A DNA stretch of 64,000 nucleotides, taken from assembly GCA_016711875.1 (NCBI GenBank), contig JADJSD010000003.1:248001-312000 (forward strand), given 5' to 3'. The stretch comes from Betaproteobacteria bacterium. Lineage in GTDB: Bacteria > Pseudomonadota > Gammaproteobacteria > Burkholderiales > Usitatibacteraceae. The translations under genes and the position numbers were made by a program. The notes below the pieces were generated by a model. The model made no database searches and was not told the DNA's origin. It saw only the letters and a program-made list of their open reading frames with translations. The stretch's first letter is position 1, and every line of letters starts with the position of its first letter. Positions 1 to 8,317 of the stretch are shown in pieces.

Positions 1-67
1 ACGGTTCGGGGAGGGGGCATGGCGTCGGTTGCGTTCAGGGGGCCGGGATGATTATTCTAACGGTCGA

Positions 68-127
68 TTGAAACGCTCGTTTGAAACTGCAGGGGCGTGC
101 AGCCAGATTTACAGTTTATATATAAAC
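68..127 (+). promoter_or_regulatory. putative operator/promoter region of the lao-like operon
   Basis: The stretch just before the first gene is much more AT-rich than its surroundings. It contains two copies of TTGAAAC (68-74 and 81-87), an inverted repeat AAACG-CT-CGTTT (71-82) and a perfect 14-bp palindrome GTTTATATATAAAC (114-127). A TTTACA hexamer lies at 108-113. Palindromes of this kind before a catabolic operon suggest regulator binding sites. In Pseudomonas the equivalent operon is controlled by a TetR-family repressor (LaoR). No regulator gene is visible on the left because the window ends. Promoter hexamers with good spacing could not be assigned. Confidence 0.4.
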
Positions 128-155
128 ATCAACCAAATACAAAGCATACCTCACG

Positions 156-1592
156 TTGAATCTCAATGACCGCCCCGGTCCCTCGGACGCCTCGGCCGGC
201 GTGCTGGCCGCCCTTTTCGAGTCGCGACGGCAAGCCTTTCGCGAAGATCCGAATCCGGCATTCGAGACCCGCATCGCCCGCCTGGAGGCCCTGGCCCGCC
301 TGATCCGGGGGAACGAGGACGCGATCGCCGCCGCCATCTCCCGCGATTTCGGGAATCGCTCGGCCCACGAGACGCGCCTGCTCGAGGTCTTCCCCGCCCT
401 CGAGGCGATCGCACATGCCCGCAAGCACCTTCGCGGGTGGATGCGCAGCCGGCGGCGCTCGACCGGCCTGTGGTTCCTCCCGGGCGGATCGCGCATCCTG
501 CCCCAACCGCTGGGCGTGGCCGGCATCGTGGTGCCGTGGAACTACCCGCTCCTGCTCGCGGTGGGGCCGATGGTCGCTGCGCTGGCGGCCGGCAATCGCG
601 TCATGGTGAAGATGTCCGAGACCACGCCGGCCACCGGCGCGCTCTTCGAGCGGCTGGTCGCCGAGGCCTACCCGGCGGGCGAGGCGATCGTGGTGAACGG
701 GGACGCCGAAGTCGCGCAGGCCTTTTGCCGGCTTCCCTTCGACCATCTCCTGTTCACCGGGTCAACACAGGTCGGGCGCCACGTGATGCGCGCCGCGGCC
801 GACAACCTGACGCCGGTCACGCTCGAACTCGGCGGCAAGTCGCCCGCGATCGTGGGTCGCGGATTTCCGTTGGCCGAGGCGGCCGGCCGCATTCTTTTCG
901 GCAAGTGCCTGAACGCCGGGCAGACGTGCATCGCGCCCGACTACGTGCTCGTGCCGCAGGAGTCGCTTGACGATTTCGTCCGCCACGCCGGCGAGACCGT
1001 GCGTTCGCTCTACCCCACGCTGGCGGCCAATCCCGATTTCACGGCCGTCGTGGACGAGCGCCACCGGGCGCGGCTTCGGGGCCTCGTCGACGATGCGGTC
1101 CGTGCCGGCGCCCGCGCGGTTCCGCTCAATGCGGCGGGCGAGCGGTTCGAGGGCACGGGGCGTCTCGCTCCCACGATCCTCCTGGGCGTCACCGACGCGA
1201 TGGCCGTGATGCGCGAGGAGATCTTCGGTCCCGTGCTGCCGGTCGTGGGCTACGGCACGCTCGAGGAGGCCATCGCCTTCGTGAACGCGAAGCCGCGCCC
1301 GCTCGCGCTCTACCTGTTCGAGCACGACCGCCACGCCATCGATCGCGTGCTGGAGGGGACGGTCTCCGGCGGCGTCACGATCAACGACACGCTGCTTCAC
1401 GTGGCACAGGACGACCTGCCCTTCGGCGGCGTCGGTCCGTCGGGAATCGGGCGCTACCACGGCCGGGAAGGTTTCGAGACGTTCTCGCACCTGAAGCCCG
1501 TCTTCCACCAGTCGCGCCTCAACGGCCTTCCGCTCTTCCGGCCACCCTACGGCAAGCGGTTCGAGGCGCTCATCAAGCTCCTCGTGCGCTGA
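156..1592 (+). CDS. laoC: aldehyde dehydrogenase (coniferyl-aldehyde dehydrogenase type; LaoC-like)
   Basis: This is an NAD(P)-dependent aldehyde dehydrogenase of 478 residues, the normal length for the short coniferyl/fatty aldehyde dehydrogenase subgroup. It would oxidise an aldehyde to the carboxylic acid. The general base lies in LELGGKSP (E224) and the catalytic thiol in GQTC (C258). The cofactor region has the PWNYP signature. The start is a TTG at 156 with a weak ribosome site; a GTG about 15 codons further in is possible, but the residues between them look coding. The stop overlaps the next start (TGATG at 1590-1594), so it is translationally coupled to the Tat-signal protein and then the GMC oxidase. 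The gene order matches laoC-laoB-laoA of Pseudomonas, which oxidises long-chain alcohols. The family assignment is firm; the aldehyde substrate is inferred from context. Confidence 0.85.
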   Translation: MNLNDRPGPSDASAGVLAALFESRRQAFREDPNPAFETRIARLEALARLIRGNEDAIAAAISRDFGNRSAHETRLLEVFPALEAIAHARKHLRGWMRSRRRSTGLWFLPGGSRILPQPLGVAGIVVPWNYPLLLAVGPMVAALAAGNRVMVKMSETTPATGALFERLVAEAYPAGEAIVVNGDAEVAQAFCRLPFDHLLFTGSTQVGRHVMRAAADNLTPVTLELGGKSPAIVGRGFPLAEAAGRILFGKCLNAGQTCIAPDYVLVPQESLDDFVRHAGETVRSLYPTLAANPDFTAVVDERHRARLRGLVDDAVRAGARAVPLNAAGERFEGTGRLAPTILLGVTDAMAVMREEIFGPVLPVVGYGTLEEAIAFVNAKPRPLALYLFEHDRHAIDRVLEGTVSGGVTINDTLLHVAQDDLPFGGVGPSGIGRYHGREGFETFSHLKPVFHQSRLNGLPLFRPPYGKRFEALIKLLVR

Positions 1593-2125
1593 TGGCCGGC
1601 TTCGCGCGCCGACGCTTTCTCGCCGTCGGGCTCGGTTCGGCCACGATCCTCGCCGCCGCGGGGTGGTGGGCGACGCGCCCGGGCCGCCCGGCCGAAGGGC
1701 TTCGCGCGCTCGACGCTGACGCAGCGGCCTTCGTCACGGCGATCGTGCCGGCCATTCTCGCCGGCTCGCTGCCCGCGGGCGCGGATGCCCGGGCCGGTGC
1801 CATTCGCGAGACCGTTTCCGCGTTCGATCGCGCCGTGTCGGGTCTCACGCCGGGCGTGCAGGCCGAACTCGGACAACTCTTCTCCCTCGTGGGTCTCGCA
1901 CCGACCCGACGCCTCCTTGCCGGCGTATCGAAGCCCTGGGACGAGGCGAGCGTCGAGGAAGTCGGCGCATTTCTCTCGAGCTGGCGCACGGGCCGGCTGG
2001 ACCTCATGCGCGCCGGCTACCAGGCCCTCACGCAACTCGTGATCGCCGCGTGGTACGGCAATCCGGCGGCCTGGGCGGCCATCGGCTATCCCGGCGCCCC
2101 GACACTGGGTGAGAAGCCGGCATGA
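1592..2125 (+). CDS. laoB: Tat-signal small subunit, gluconate 2-dehydrogenase subunit 3-like (LaoB-like)
   Basis: A 177-residue protein that opens with a textbook twin-arginine motif, ARRRFLA at residues 5-11, followed by a hydrophobic h-region (AVGLGSATILAAAG). It is therefore likely exported folded through the Tat system or anchored by the signal. The mature part is helical and resembles the small third subunit that accompanies membrane GMC dehydrogenases. It overlaps the aldehyde dehydrogenase stop at its start and the GMC oxidase start at its end (ATGA, 2122-2125), so all three are coupled. The role is probably partner or export chaperone of the oxidase, whose own N-terminus lacks a signal peptide. 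The subunit role is inferred from family and position, not from catalytic residues. Confidence 0.7.
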   Translation: MAGFARRRFLAVGLGSATILAAAGWWATRPGRPAEGLRALDADAAAFVTAIVPAILAGSLPAGADARAGAIRETVSAFDRAVSGLTPGVQAELGQLFSLVGLAPTRRLLAGVSKPWDEASVEEVGAFLSSWRTGRLDLMRAGYQALTQLVIAAWYGNPAAWAAIGYPGAPTLGEKPA

Positions 2126-3735
2126 TCGCCGACCCGATCCGCGAAGGAATCGCCTCGGGCTGGAAGGTGATCGACGCGGCGACCCTCGATCGCGAGGCGA
2201 CCCTCGAGACGGACGTCCTGGTCGTGGGCAGCGGGGCCGGCGGGGGCGTGACGGCCGAGATCCTCGCGCAGGCCGGGCTCGCGGTCGTCATCGTCGAGGA
2301 AGGGCCGCTTCGCGGCAGCGACGATTTCCGCATGCGCGAACGCGAAGCCTACCCCCAGCTGTACCAGGAATCGGCGGGTCGGCAGACACGGGACAAGGCC
2401 ATCACCATCCTCCAGGGACGCTGCGTGGGGGGCTCGACGACCGTCAACTGGACCTCCAGCTTTCGCACGCCGCCGCGCACCCTCGCGCACTGGAAGGGCG
2501 CACACGGCCTGGCCGGCTGCGACGAAGGCCAACTGGCGCCCTGGTTCGCGCGCATGGAGGAGCGGCTGTCGATCGCGCCCTGGCCCGTCCCCCCCAACGA
2601 GAACAACGACATCCTGCGCCGTGGCTGCGAGAAACTCGGCATTCCCGCCGCCGCCATCCGGCGCAACGTGAAGGGCTGCTGGAACCTGGGCTATTGCGGC
2701 ATGGGATGCCCCACGAACGCCAAGCAGTCGATGCTCGTCACGACTTTGCCCTCGGCACTTGCCCGGGGTGCGACCCTCGTCCAGCGCGGGCGGCTCGAAC
2801 GGCTCGTCGCGAGCGGTTCGCGAATCACCCATGCCGAGGTCCGCGGTGTCGCGGGCCCCGGCGCGCAGCCCGGGCCGCCCCGGCTCACGATAAGGGCCAG
2901 GCACGTCGTCCTCGCGGCGGGCGCCATCGGGAGTCCCGCGGTGCTCCTGCGAAGCGCCCTGCCCGATCCCCACGCACTCGTGGGCACGCGCACGTTCCTG
3001 CATCCCACCGTCGTTTCCGCGGCGGTGATGCCCGAGGTCGTGAACGGCTTCGCGGGGGCCCCGCAGACGATCTATTCCGATCACTTCCTCGACACCCTCC
3101 CGGTCGACGGGCCGGCCGGTTTCAAGCTCGAGGCCCCGCCCCTGCACCCCATTCTCGCGGGGATCACCCTGCCCGGATTCGGCGAGGACCACGCCCGGTG
3201 GATGCGCGAGTTCCCGAAGCTGCAAGTGGTGATCGCCCTGCTGCGCGACGGATTCCATCCCGGCTCGCCCGGCGGCCGCGTGCGCCTTCGTGGCGACGGC
3301 ACGCCGGAACTCGATTACCCCATCACCGACTACCTTTGGGAGGGCATGCGGCGGGCGTACCTCACGATGGCGGAGATCCAGTTCGCGGCGGGCGCGAAGA
3401 CGGTGATGGCCCTGCACGAGGATGCCGGGCCATCGGAAACGTGGGCGTCCGCGAAGGATGCGATCGGCCGGCTGCCCATGAAGTCCCTGCACGCTCGGGT
3501 GGTGAGCGCCCATGTGATGGGCGGCTGCGCGATGGGGCCGGATGCCTCGCGCGCGGTGGTGCGCGAGGACGGCCGCCACCACCACGTCGAGAACCTCTCG
3601 GTGCACGACGGCTCGGTCTTTCCGACCAGCATCGGCGCGAACCCGCAGCTGTCCATCTACGGCATCGCCGCCCGCATGGCGGACGGGCTAGCCGGCGCGC
3701 TCGCTGCCGGTTCGAAGGCGGCGCCTAGGACGTGA
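2122..3735 (+). CDS. laoA: GMC-family FAD oxidoreductase, probable long-chain alcohol oxidase/dehydrogenase (LaoA-like)
   Basis: A 537-residue glucose-methanol-choline oxidoreductase. The dinucleotide fold for FAD is seen as GSGAGGG at residues 36-42, followed by the second GMC signature around GRCVGGSTTVNW. The catalytic His is in AHVMGGCAMG (H464), and the C-terminal cap ends in the usual NPQLSIYGIAARMA segment. A Cys-rich stretch, GYCGMGCPTNAKQS, resembles the long-chain alcohol oxidase branch rather than choline or glucose oxidases. With the adjacent aldehyde dehydrogenase it would convert a fatty alcohol to a fatty acid. The 3' end overlaps the convergent acyl-CoA ligase by 11 bp. Substrate chain length cannot be read from the sequence. 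Confidence 0.8.
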   Translation: MIADPIREGIASGWKVIDAATLDREATLETDVLVVGSGAGGGVTAEILAQAGLAVVIVEEGPLRGSDDFRMREREAYPQLYQESAGRQTRDKAITILQGRCVGGSTTVNWTSSFRTPPRTLAHWKGAHGLAGCDEGQLAPWFARMEERLSIAPWPVPPNENNDILRRGCEKLGIPAAAIRRNVKGCWNLGYCGMGCPTNAKQSMLVTTLPSALARGATLVQRGRLERLVASGSRITHAEVRGVAGPGAQPGPPRLTIRARHVVLAAGAIGSPAVLLRSALPDPHALVGTRTFLHPTVVSAAVMPEVVNGFAGAPQTIYSDHFLDTLPVDGPAGFKLEAPPLHPILAGITLPGFGEDHARWMREFPKLQVVIALLRDGFHPGSPGGRVRLRGDGTPELDYPITDYLWEGMRRAYLTMAEIQFAAGAKTVMALHEDAGPSETWASAKDAIGRLPMKSLHARVVSAHVMGGCAMGPDASRAVVREDGRHHHVENLSVHDGSVFPTSIGANPQLSIYGIAARMADGLAGALAAGSKAAPRT

Positions 3736-5398
3736 CCGGGGTGTTCTTCACCTCGCGGCGCAGGACCTTGCCCACGTTGGTCTTGGGCAGTTCCTTCCAG
3801 AATTCGACGATGCGCGGCAGCTTGTAGCCCGTGAGGTGCTTCCGGCAATGCTCCATCACCGCCTCGCGGGTGAGCGCCGGGTCCTTCTTCACGATGACGA
3901 CCCGCACGCTCTCGCCCGACTTGTCGTCGGCCGCGGCAACGGCGCAGACCTCGAGCACCCCGGGCATCATCGCGATCACGTCCTCGACCTCGTTGGGATA
4001 CACGTTGAAACCCGAGACGAGGATCATGTCCTTCTTGCGGTCCACGATCTTCACGAAGCCCGCCTCGTCCATCAGGCCGATGTCGCCCGTGCGAAAGGCG
4101 CCATCCGGGAACATCACCATGGCGGTCTCGTCGGGGCGGTTCCAGTAGCCCTTCATCACCTGCGGGCCGGCAATGCAGATCTCGCCCGTCCCGCCCACCG
4201 GCAGGATGTTGCCGTCGTCGTCCCGGATGGTGACGAGGGTCGAGGGCAGCGGCAGGCCCGCCATGCCGTTGAAGGGCGCGCCGACCCGCAGGGGGTTGAT
4301 GCAGGCGCCGGGCGAGGTCTCCGTGAGCCCATAGGCCTCGAGAAGGGGCGTCTTCGTGATCTCCTGCCAGCGCTCGGCCACCGCCCGCTGCACCGCCATG
4401 CCGCCTCCGAGCGTCACCTTGAGGTGGCTGAAGTCGAGCTGCTCGAAGCCGGGCGTGTGCATGAGCCCGTTGAAGAGCGTGTTGACGCCCGGGAGGACGG
4501 AGAAAGGGTGCTTTGCGAGTTCCGCGACGAAGCCCTTCATGTCGCGCGGGTTGGGGATGAGCACGTGGTTCGCGCCGAGCTTCATGAAGGTGAGCGAGGC
4601 CGTCAGCGCGAAGATGTGATAGAGCGGCAGGGCCCCGATGACCGTTTCCCGGCCCTCTTCGAGCCCCTGCCCCACCCAGCCCGAGACCTGGAGCAGGTTC
4701 GACACGATATTGCCGTGCGTGAGCATGGCCCCCTTGGATACGCCGGTGGTGCCGCCCGTGTACTGGAGGAAGGCGATGTCGTCGTGGCCGATGGGCGGAA
4801 GGTCGGGCTTGCGTCCCCGGCCTGCCGCGAGGGCCTCCGGCAGGGCGATCGCACCGGGCAGCGAAAATGCGGGCACCGCCTTCTTCACGTGCTTCACGAC
4901 GAAGTTCACGATCGCGGACTTGGGGAAGCCGAGCAGGTCGCCCACGCGCGTGGTGACGACCGTCTTCACCTTCGTACGCGCGATGACCTCCTCGAGCGTC
5001 TTGGCGAAGTTCTCCAGGATGACGATCGCCTCGGCGCCCGAGTCGTTCAACTGGTGCTCGAGTTCGCGCGGCGTGTAGAGGGGATTGCAATTGACCCCCA
5101 CCAGGCCCACGCGCAGCAGGCCGAAGACCACCACCGGGTATTGCAGCAGGTTGGGCAGCATGACGGCAACGCGCGCGCCCTTGCGAAGGCCCGCGGTGCC
5201 CTGCAGCCAGCTGCCGAAATCGTTCGAAAGGCCGTCCAGCTCCCGGAAGGTGATCGTGCGGCCCATGCAGTGGAACGCCGGCCGGTCGGCGAATCGCGAG
5301 ACGCTCTGCTCGAGGATGTCGCGAATGCTGCCGTAGGGGCTCGCGTCGATATCGGCGGGGACGCCGGGCGGATAGGACTTGAGCCAGATTCGTTCCAT
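3725..5398 (-). CDS. fadD: long-chain fatty-acid--CoA ligase
   Basis: A 557-residue AMP-forming acyl-CoA synthetase. It has the ATP-binding loop YTGGTTGVSKGA, the YGLTETSP motif, the GYWNRPDET hinge region, and the C-terminal catalytic Lys segment (LPKTNVGKVLRRE). It activates free fatty acids to acyl-CoA at the inner membrane, feeding beta-oxidation or acyl transfer. It is transcribed leftward, convergent with the alcohol oxidase, and divergent from the phasin across a 228-bp gap. In this neighbourhood it would recapture fatty acids released by the lipases or made by the aldehyde dehydrogenase. The length and motifs are complete. The fadD symbol is used in the broad sense. Confidence 0.9.
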   Translation of the reverse strand: MERIWLKSYPPGVPADIDASPYGSIRDILEQSVSRFADRPAFHCMGRTITFRELDGLSNDFGSWLQGTAGLRKGARVAVMLPNLLQYPVVVFGLLRVGLVGVNCNPLYTPRELEHQLNDSGAEAIVILENFAKTLEEVIARTKVKTVVTTRVGDLLGFPKSAIVNFVVKHVKKAVPAFSLPGAIALPEALAAGRGRKPDLPPIGHDDIAFLQYTGGTTGVSKGAMLTHGNIVSNLLQVSGWVGQGLEEGRETVIGALPLYHIFALTASLTFMKLGANHVLIPNPRDMKGFVAELAKHPFSVLPGVNTLFNGLMHTPGFEQLDFSHLKVTLGGGMAVQRAVAERWQEITKTPLLEAYGLTETSPGACINPLRVGAPFNGMAGLPLPSTLVTIRDDDGNILPVGGTGEICIAGPQVMKGYWNRPDETAMVMFPDGAFRTGDIGLMDEAGFVKIVDRKKDMILVSGFNVYPNEVEDVIAMMPGVLEVCAVAAADDKSGESVRVVIVKKDPALTREAVMEHCRKHLTGYKLPRIVEFWKELPKTNVGKVLRREVKNTPVTS

Positions 5399-5626
5399 GT
5401 TCTCCTCGCGATTCGCATGCCCGGGCCTTCGAGGGCCCGGATCGTCTGTCGTGTGCGCCGCGCGGCACCCGGTGGCGGGCCGGAGTCGGCGCTGCTGAGT
5501 CTACCTGAGGCGGCCGGGGCGAAGAATAGTGTGATTGCTCTAATCCTGCCGGCTACAGTGCCCTTCGTACGCGGGACTCGCCCATGGGGGGAGAGCTCCC
5601 GCACCCCAAGCCCCAGGAGGCCCCCG

Positions 5627-6115
5627 ATGGTGACCCGCAAGCGCAAGACCACCGCCAAGAAGCCCGGCATCTCGCTCCCCGACAACCAGCTCGCGCAGGC
5701 CGTGACGCAATCCGCCCAGAAGATCTGGCTGGCCGGACTCGGCGCCTTCGCCCGCGCCCGCACCGAGGGCGACAAGGTCTTCGACGTGCTCGTCGAACAG
5801 GGCAAGGGCCTTCGCGCCAAGACCGAGAAGGCTGCCGATGCCGCGCTTCGCACCGTGCGCACCCAGGCCGACACGACGATCTCGAACGCGCAGGGCCAAT
5901 GGGACAAGCTCGAGCAGGTCTTCGAAGACCGGGTCTCGCGCTCCCTGAACCGCCTGGGCGTGCTTTCGAGCAAGGACGTCGAGGACCTCGCCCGCCAGGT
6001 GGCCGAACTGAACCAGAGCGTGCGCGACCTGATGGGCGGCGCCAAGCCGAAGGCCTCCCGCAAGGCCCCGGCCCGGAAGAAAGCCACCCGCAAGCGCAAG
6101 GCCGCCGCCAAATGA
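5627..6115 (+). CDS. phasin family granule-associated protein (PhaF/PhaI type)
   Basis: A 162-residue protein with an amphipathic helical core of about 110 residues (from QSAQKIWLAGLGAFARA to ELNQSVRDLM) typical of the poly(hydroxyalkanoate) granule-associated PhaF/PhaI family. The core includes the conserved LEQVFEDRVSRSLNRLGV segment. The C-terminus is a Lys/Ala/Arg tail resembling histone H1, as in PhaF, which binds both granules and nucleoid DNA. The ATG at 5627 follows an AGGAGG at 5615-5620; longer upstream starts overlap the acyl-CoA ligase region and lack such a site. A strong terminator follows. No PHA synthase is present nearby, so the inclusion it coats could be wax ester or triacylglycerol; this is inference. 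Confidence 0.85.
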   Translation: MVTRKRKTTAKKPGISLPDNQLAQAVTQSAQKIWLAGLGAFARARTEGDKVFDVLVEQGKGLRAKTEKAADAALRTVRTQADTTISNAQGQWDKLEQVFEDRVSRSLNRLGVLSSKDVEDLARQVAELNQSVRDLMGGAKPKASRKAPARKKATRKRKAAAK

Positions 6116-6202
6116 CGACGGGGAGGGCCACGCCCTCCCCGCCACCGGCTCCTCCTCATCCTTGCCCGTGACCCGGCGCCCGCCGGGAACCGAAGGATGT
6201 TC

Positions 6203-6233
6203 TGGCCCGCCCTCACCGGCGGGCCATTTTTTT
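6203..6233 (+). terminator. intrinsic terminator after the phasin gene
   Basis: A perfect 9-bp stem (6203-6211 with 6218-6226, TGGCCCGCC / GGCGGGCCA) with a 6-nt loop is followed directly by seven T residues (6227-6233). It lies 88 bp after the phasin stop and immediately before the end of the convergent acyl-CoA-binding protein gene. Confidence 0.9.
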
Positions 6234-6238
6234 ACGCC

Positions 6239-6499
6239 CTATTCGCGCGTCACGCGGTCCACAAGCTTCACGTAGGCCGTCATCGCGTCGCCCGATGTCA
6301 TCCCCTTCAGCTTCGCCCAGGCCTCGTACTTGGCCCGGTTCACGAAATCCGTGAACCCGGGCTTGTCGCCCTGCACGTCGCCTTCCGTCGCCTGCTTGAA
6401 ATGCGCGTAGAGCTTCAACTTCAGGTCGTTGCCCGGATCCTTCTTCGCCTTCAGGACCGCTGCCGCGGCAGCCTCGAACTGCTTCTTCACGTCCGCCAT
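6239..6499 (-). CDS. acyl-CoA-binding protein (ACBP)
   Basis: An 86-residue protein that matches the whole length of the four-helix acyl-CoA-binding protein family. The ligand-binding signature is present: LYAHFKQATEGDV, then the Lys/Tyr/Trp positions in the KYEAWAKLKGM segment. ACBPs bind long-chain acyl-CoA in the cytoplasm and deliver it to acyltransferases and reductases. The start at 6499 is preceded by GGAGGAGAGG on the minus strand. It is divergent from the wax ester synthase gene with 120 bp between their starts, and it ends just after the phasin terminator. Stand-alone ACBPs are uncommon in bacteria, and this position supports a role in neutral-lipid synthesis. Confidence 0.9.
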   Translation of the reverse strand: MADVKKQFEAAAAAVLKAKKDPGNDLKLKLYAHFKQATEGDVQGDKPGFTDFVNRAKYEAWAKLKGMTSGDAMTAYVKLVDRVTRE

Positions 6500-6619
6500 C
6501 CTCTCCTCCGTTTCCCTCTGTGGGGGCCCCCGCGGGGTTGGTGCTAAAGTTAGCCGAACCTGCGGCCCGCCGCAACGGCGGGATCCGCATCCGGGACAAC
6601 GAGCACGAGGAGAAGCCCG

Positions 6620-8182
6620 ATGGCGCAAGCCCGGCGCGAACGCATTTCCGGGGTGGATACGGCCTGGCTGCGCATGGAAAACCCGACGAACCTCATGATG
6701 ATCGTCGGGATCCTCGTCTTCGACGAGCGGCTCGAACTCTCCAAGGTGAAGCGCACGATCGAGCGGCGCTTCCTCGCCTATCCCCGCTTCCGCCAGCGCG
6801 CGGTGCAGGATCCGACGGGCGCCTGGTGGGAAGCGGACGCCAATTTCGACATCGACTCCCACATCCACCGCACCGCGCTTCCCGGCCGTGCCGACAAGTC
6901 CGAGCTCGAGGCCCTGGTGAGCGACCTCGCCTCGACGCCCCTCGACTTCACCAAGCCGCTCTGGCAGTTCCACCTCGTCGACAACTACGCGGGCGGCAGC
7001 GCGCTCATCATGCGCATCCACCACTGCTACGCCGACGGAATCGCGCTCATCCAGGTGATGCTGTCCATGACGCACGAGACCGCGGCGGGAAGCCTCGTCC
7101 TGCCGCGCGAGGAGGTCGCCGAGGCCGGCGGCTCGAGCGCGGACGCGGACATCTTCGAGCAGCTCCTCAAGCCCGTCGCCGGGGCGATCGAGAGCGCTCA
7201 GCGGATGGGCCGGAGCCTCATCGACCAGGGCCGCGAGCTCGCCGCCAATCCGCAGGCCGCGTCGGAAGCGATCGAGGGAGCGACGCGAAAGGGCATGGAC
7301 TTCGCCGGCGAGGTCGCCAAGCTCGCGCTCATGGGACGCGACGCGCCCACCCGCTTCAAGGGCGCCCTCGGGGCGCGCAAGCGCGTCGCCTGGGCCGAGC
7401 CCTTCCCGCTCGACGAGGTGAAGGTGATGGGCAAGGCCCTCGGCTGTTCCATCAACGACGTGCTGCTGGCCATGGCTGCCGGCGCCCTGCGCGCCTATCT
7501 CGAAGAGCGCGGTGACCCGGTGGACGGCATCGAGATCCGCGCGATCGTGCCGGTGAACCTGCGCCCCGCCGGGGACGGCAAGCAACTCGGCAACCGCTTC
7601 GGACTCGTGTTCCTCGAACTGCCCGTGGGCGTCGATCACCCGCTCGAGCGTCTTTTCGAAGTGCGCCGCCGCATGCAGGCGCTCAAGGGCTCCTACCAGC
7701 CGGTCATCGCCCTGGGACTGCTTCACACGGTGGGCTACGGACCGAAGATGCTGCAGGAGCAGGTGACGTCGCTGCTCAGCCAGAACGCGAGCCTCGTGAT
7801 GACGAACGTTCCCGGCCCGCAGCACCCCCTGCACTTCGCGGGGCGGCGCATCCGCGAGCTGGACTTCTGGGTGCCGCAATCCGGCGGTATCGGGATGGGG
7901 CTGTCGATCCTCTCCTACGACGGGAAGATCCAGTTCGGCGTGATCGCCGATGCGGGCCTGGTTCCCGACCCCGAGAGCCTCGTGTCGCGTTTTCACGACG
8001 AGTTCGATCGCCTGATGTGGCTCACCCTCATGAGTCCCTGGGGCGAGATCGAACCCGAGAGGGCCGCGACACCGACCCGCAACGCCTCGCGAAAGGGCGA
8101 GAGGCGTAGCCGCAAGGCGCCGACACGCGCGAACGCAGCTTCTGTTGCGCCCCGGTCAGACGCCGAGGCGTCGTCGCAATAG
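6620..8182 (+). CDS. wax ester synthase / acyl-CoA:diacylglycerol acyltransferase (WS/DGAT)
   Basis: A 520-residue acyltransferase. The catalytic motif HHxxxDG is seen as HHCYADG at residues 134-140. Later conserved segments are also present, including the NDVLLAMAAGALR stretch, the VPVNLRP block and the NVPGP block. Enzymes of this family join acyl-CoA to a fatty alcohol (wax ester) or to diacylglycerol (triacylglycerol) at the inner face of the cytoplasmic membrane. The ATG at 6620 has a CGAGGAG site just upstream. The last 40 residues are basic and low-complexity, an extension beyond the catalytic fold. A fatty acyl-CoA reductase 3.5 kb downstream supplies the alcohol, which favours wax ester formation. 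It is followed by a bidirectional terminator. Confidence 0.93.
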   Translation: MAQARRERISGVDTAWLRMENPTNLMMIVGILVFDERLELSKVKRTIERRFLAYPRFRQRAVQDPTGAWWEADANFDIDSHIHRTALPGRADKSELEALVSDLASTPLDFTKPLWQFHLVDNYAGGSALIMRIHHCYADGIALIQVMLSMTHETAAGSLVLPREEVAEAGGSSADADIFEQLLKPVAGAIESAQRMGRSLIDQGRELAANPQAASEAIEGATRKGMDFAGEVAKLALMGRDAPTRFKGALGARKRVAWAEPFPLDEVKVMGKALGCSINDVLLAMAAGALRAYLEERGDPVDGIEIRAIVPVNLRPAGDGKQLGNRFGLVFLELPVGVDHPLERLFEVRRRMQALKGSYQPVIALGLLHTVGYGPKMLQEQVTSLLSQNASLVMTNVPGPQHPLHFAGRRIRELDFWVPQSGGIGMGLSILSYDGKIQFGVIADAGLVPDPESLVSRFHDEFDRLMWLTLMSPWGEIEPERAATPTRNASRKGERRSRKAPTRANAASVAPRSDAEASSQ

Positions 8183-8247
8183 CCGGATTCGCATTCGTCC
8201 GAAGACCCGCGCGGGAAGGCCGGCGAGGTCGAAGCCGATGCAATGAA

Positions 8248-8280
8248 AACGGGCCGGCATGAGCCGGCCCGTTCGCTTTT
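8248..8280. terminator. bidirectional intrinsic terminator
   Basis: A perfect 11-bp stem (8248-8258 with 8263-8273) closes an ATGA loop. On the plus strand it is followed by CGCTTTT; on the minus strand the stem runs out into GTTTTCATTG. It sits between the convergent wax ester synthase (ends 8182) and SWIB gene (ends 8318), so it can serve both. Confidence 0.85.
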
Positions 8281-8317
8281 CCGTCACCCGCCGGCATGGC
8301 CGGCAGGCGGGAGGAGG

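Noticed and set aside
3836..6115. A 759-codon open frame on the plus strand across the acyl-CoA ligase and phasin
   Set aside because: Only its last 162 codons (from 5627) encode a recognisable protein with a ribosome site. The rest is antisense to the acyl-CoA ligase and lacks any motif; long antisense frames are expected at this GC content.
6542..6550. Extended -10 (TGCTAAAGT) for the wax ester synthase gene
   Set aside because: Only 4 of 6 bases match in the hexamer and no -35 is present at usable spacing; not strong enough to list.
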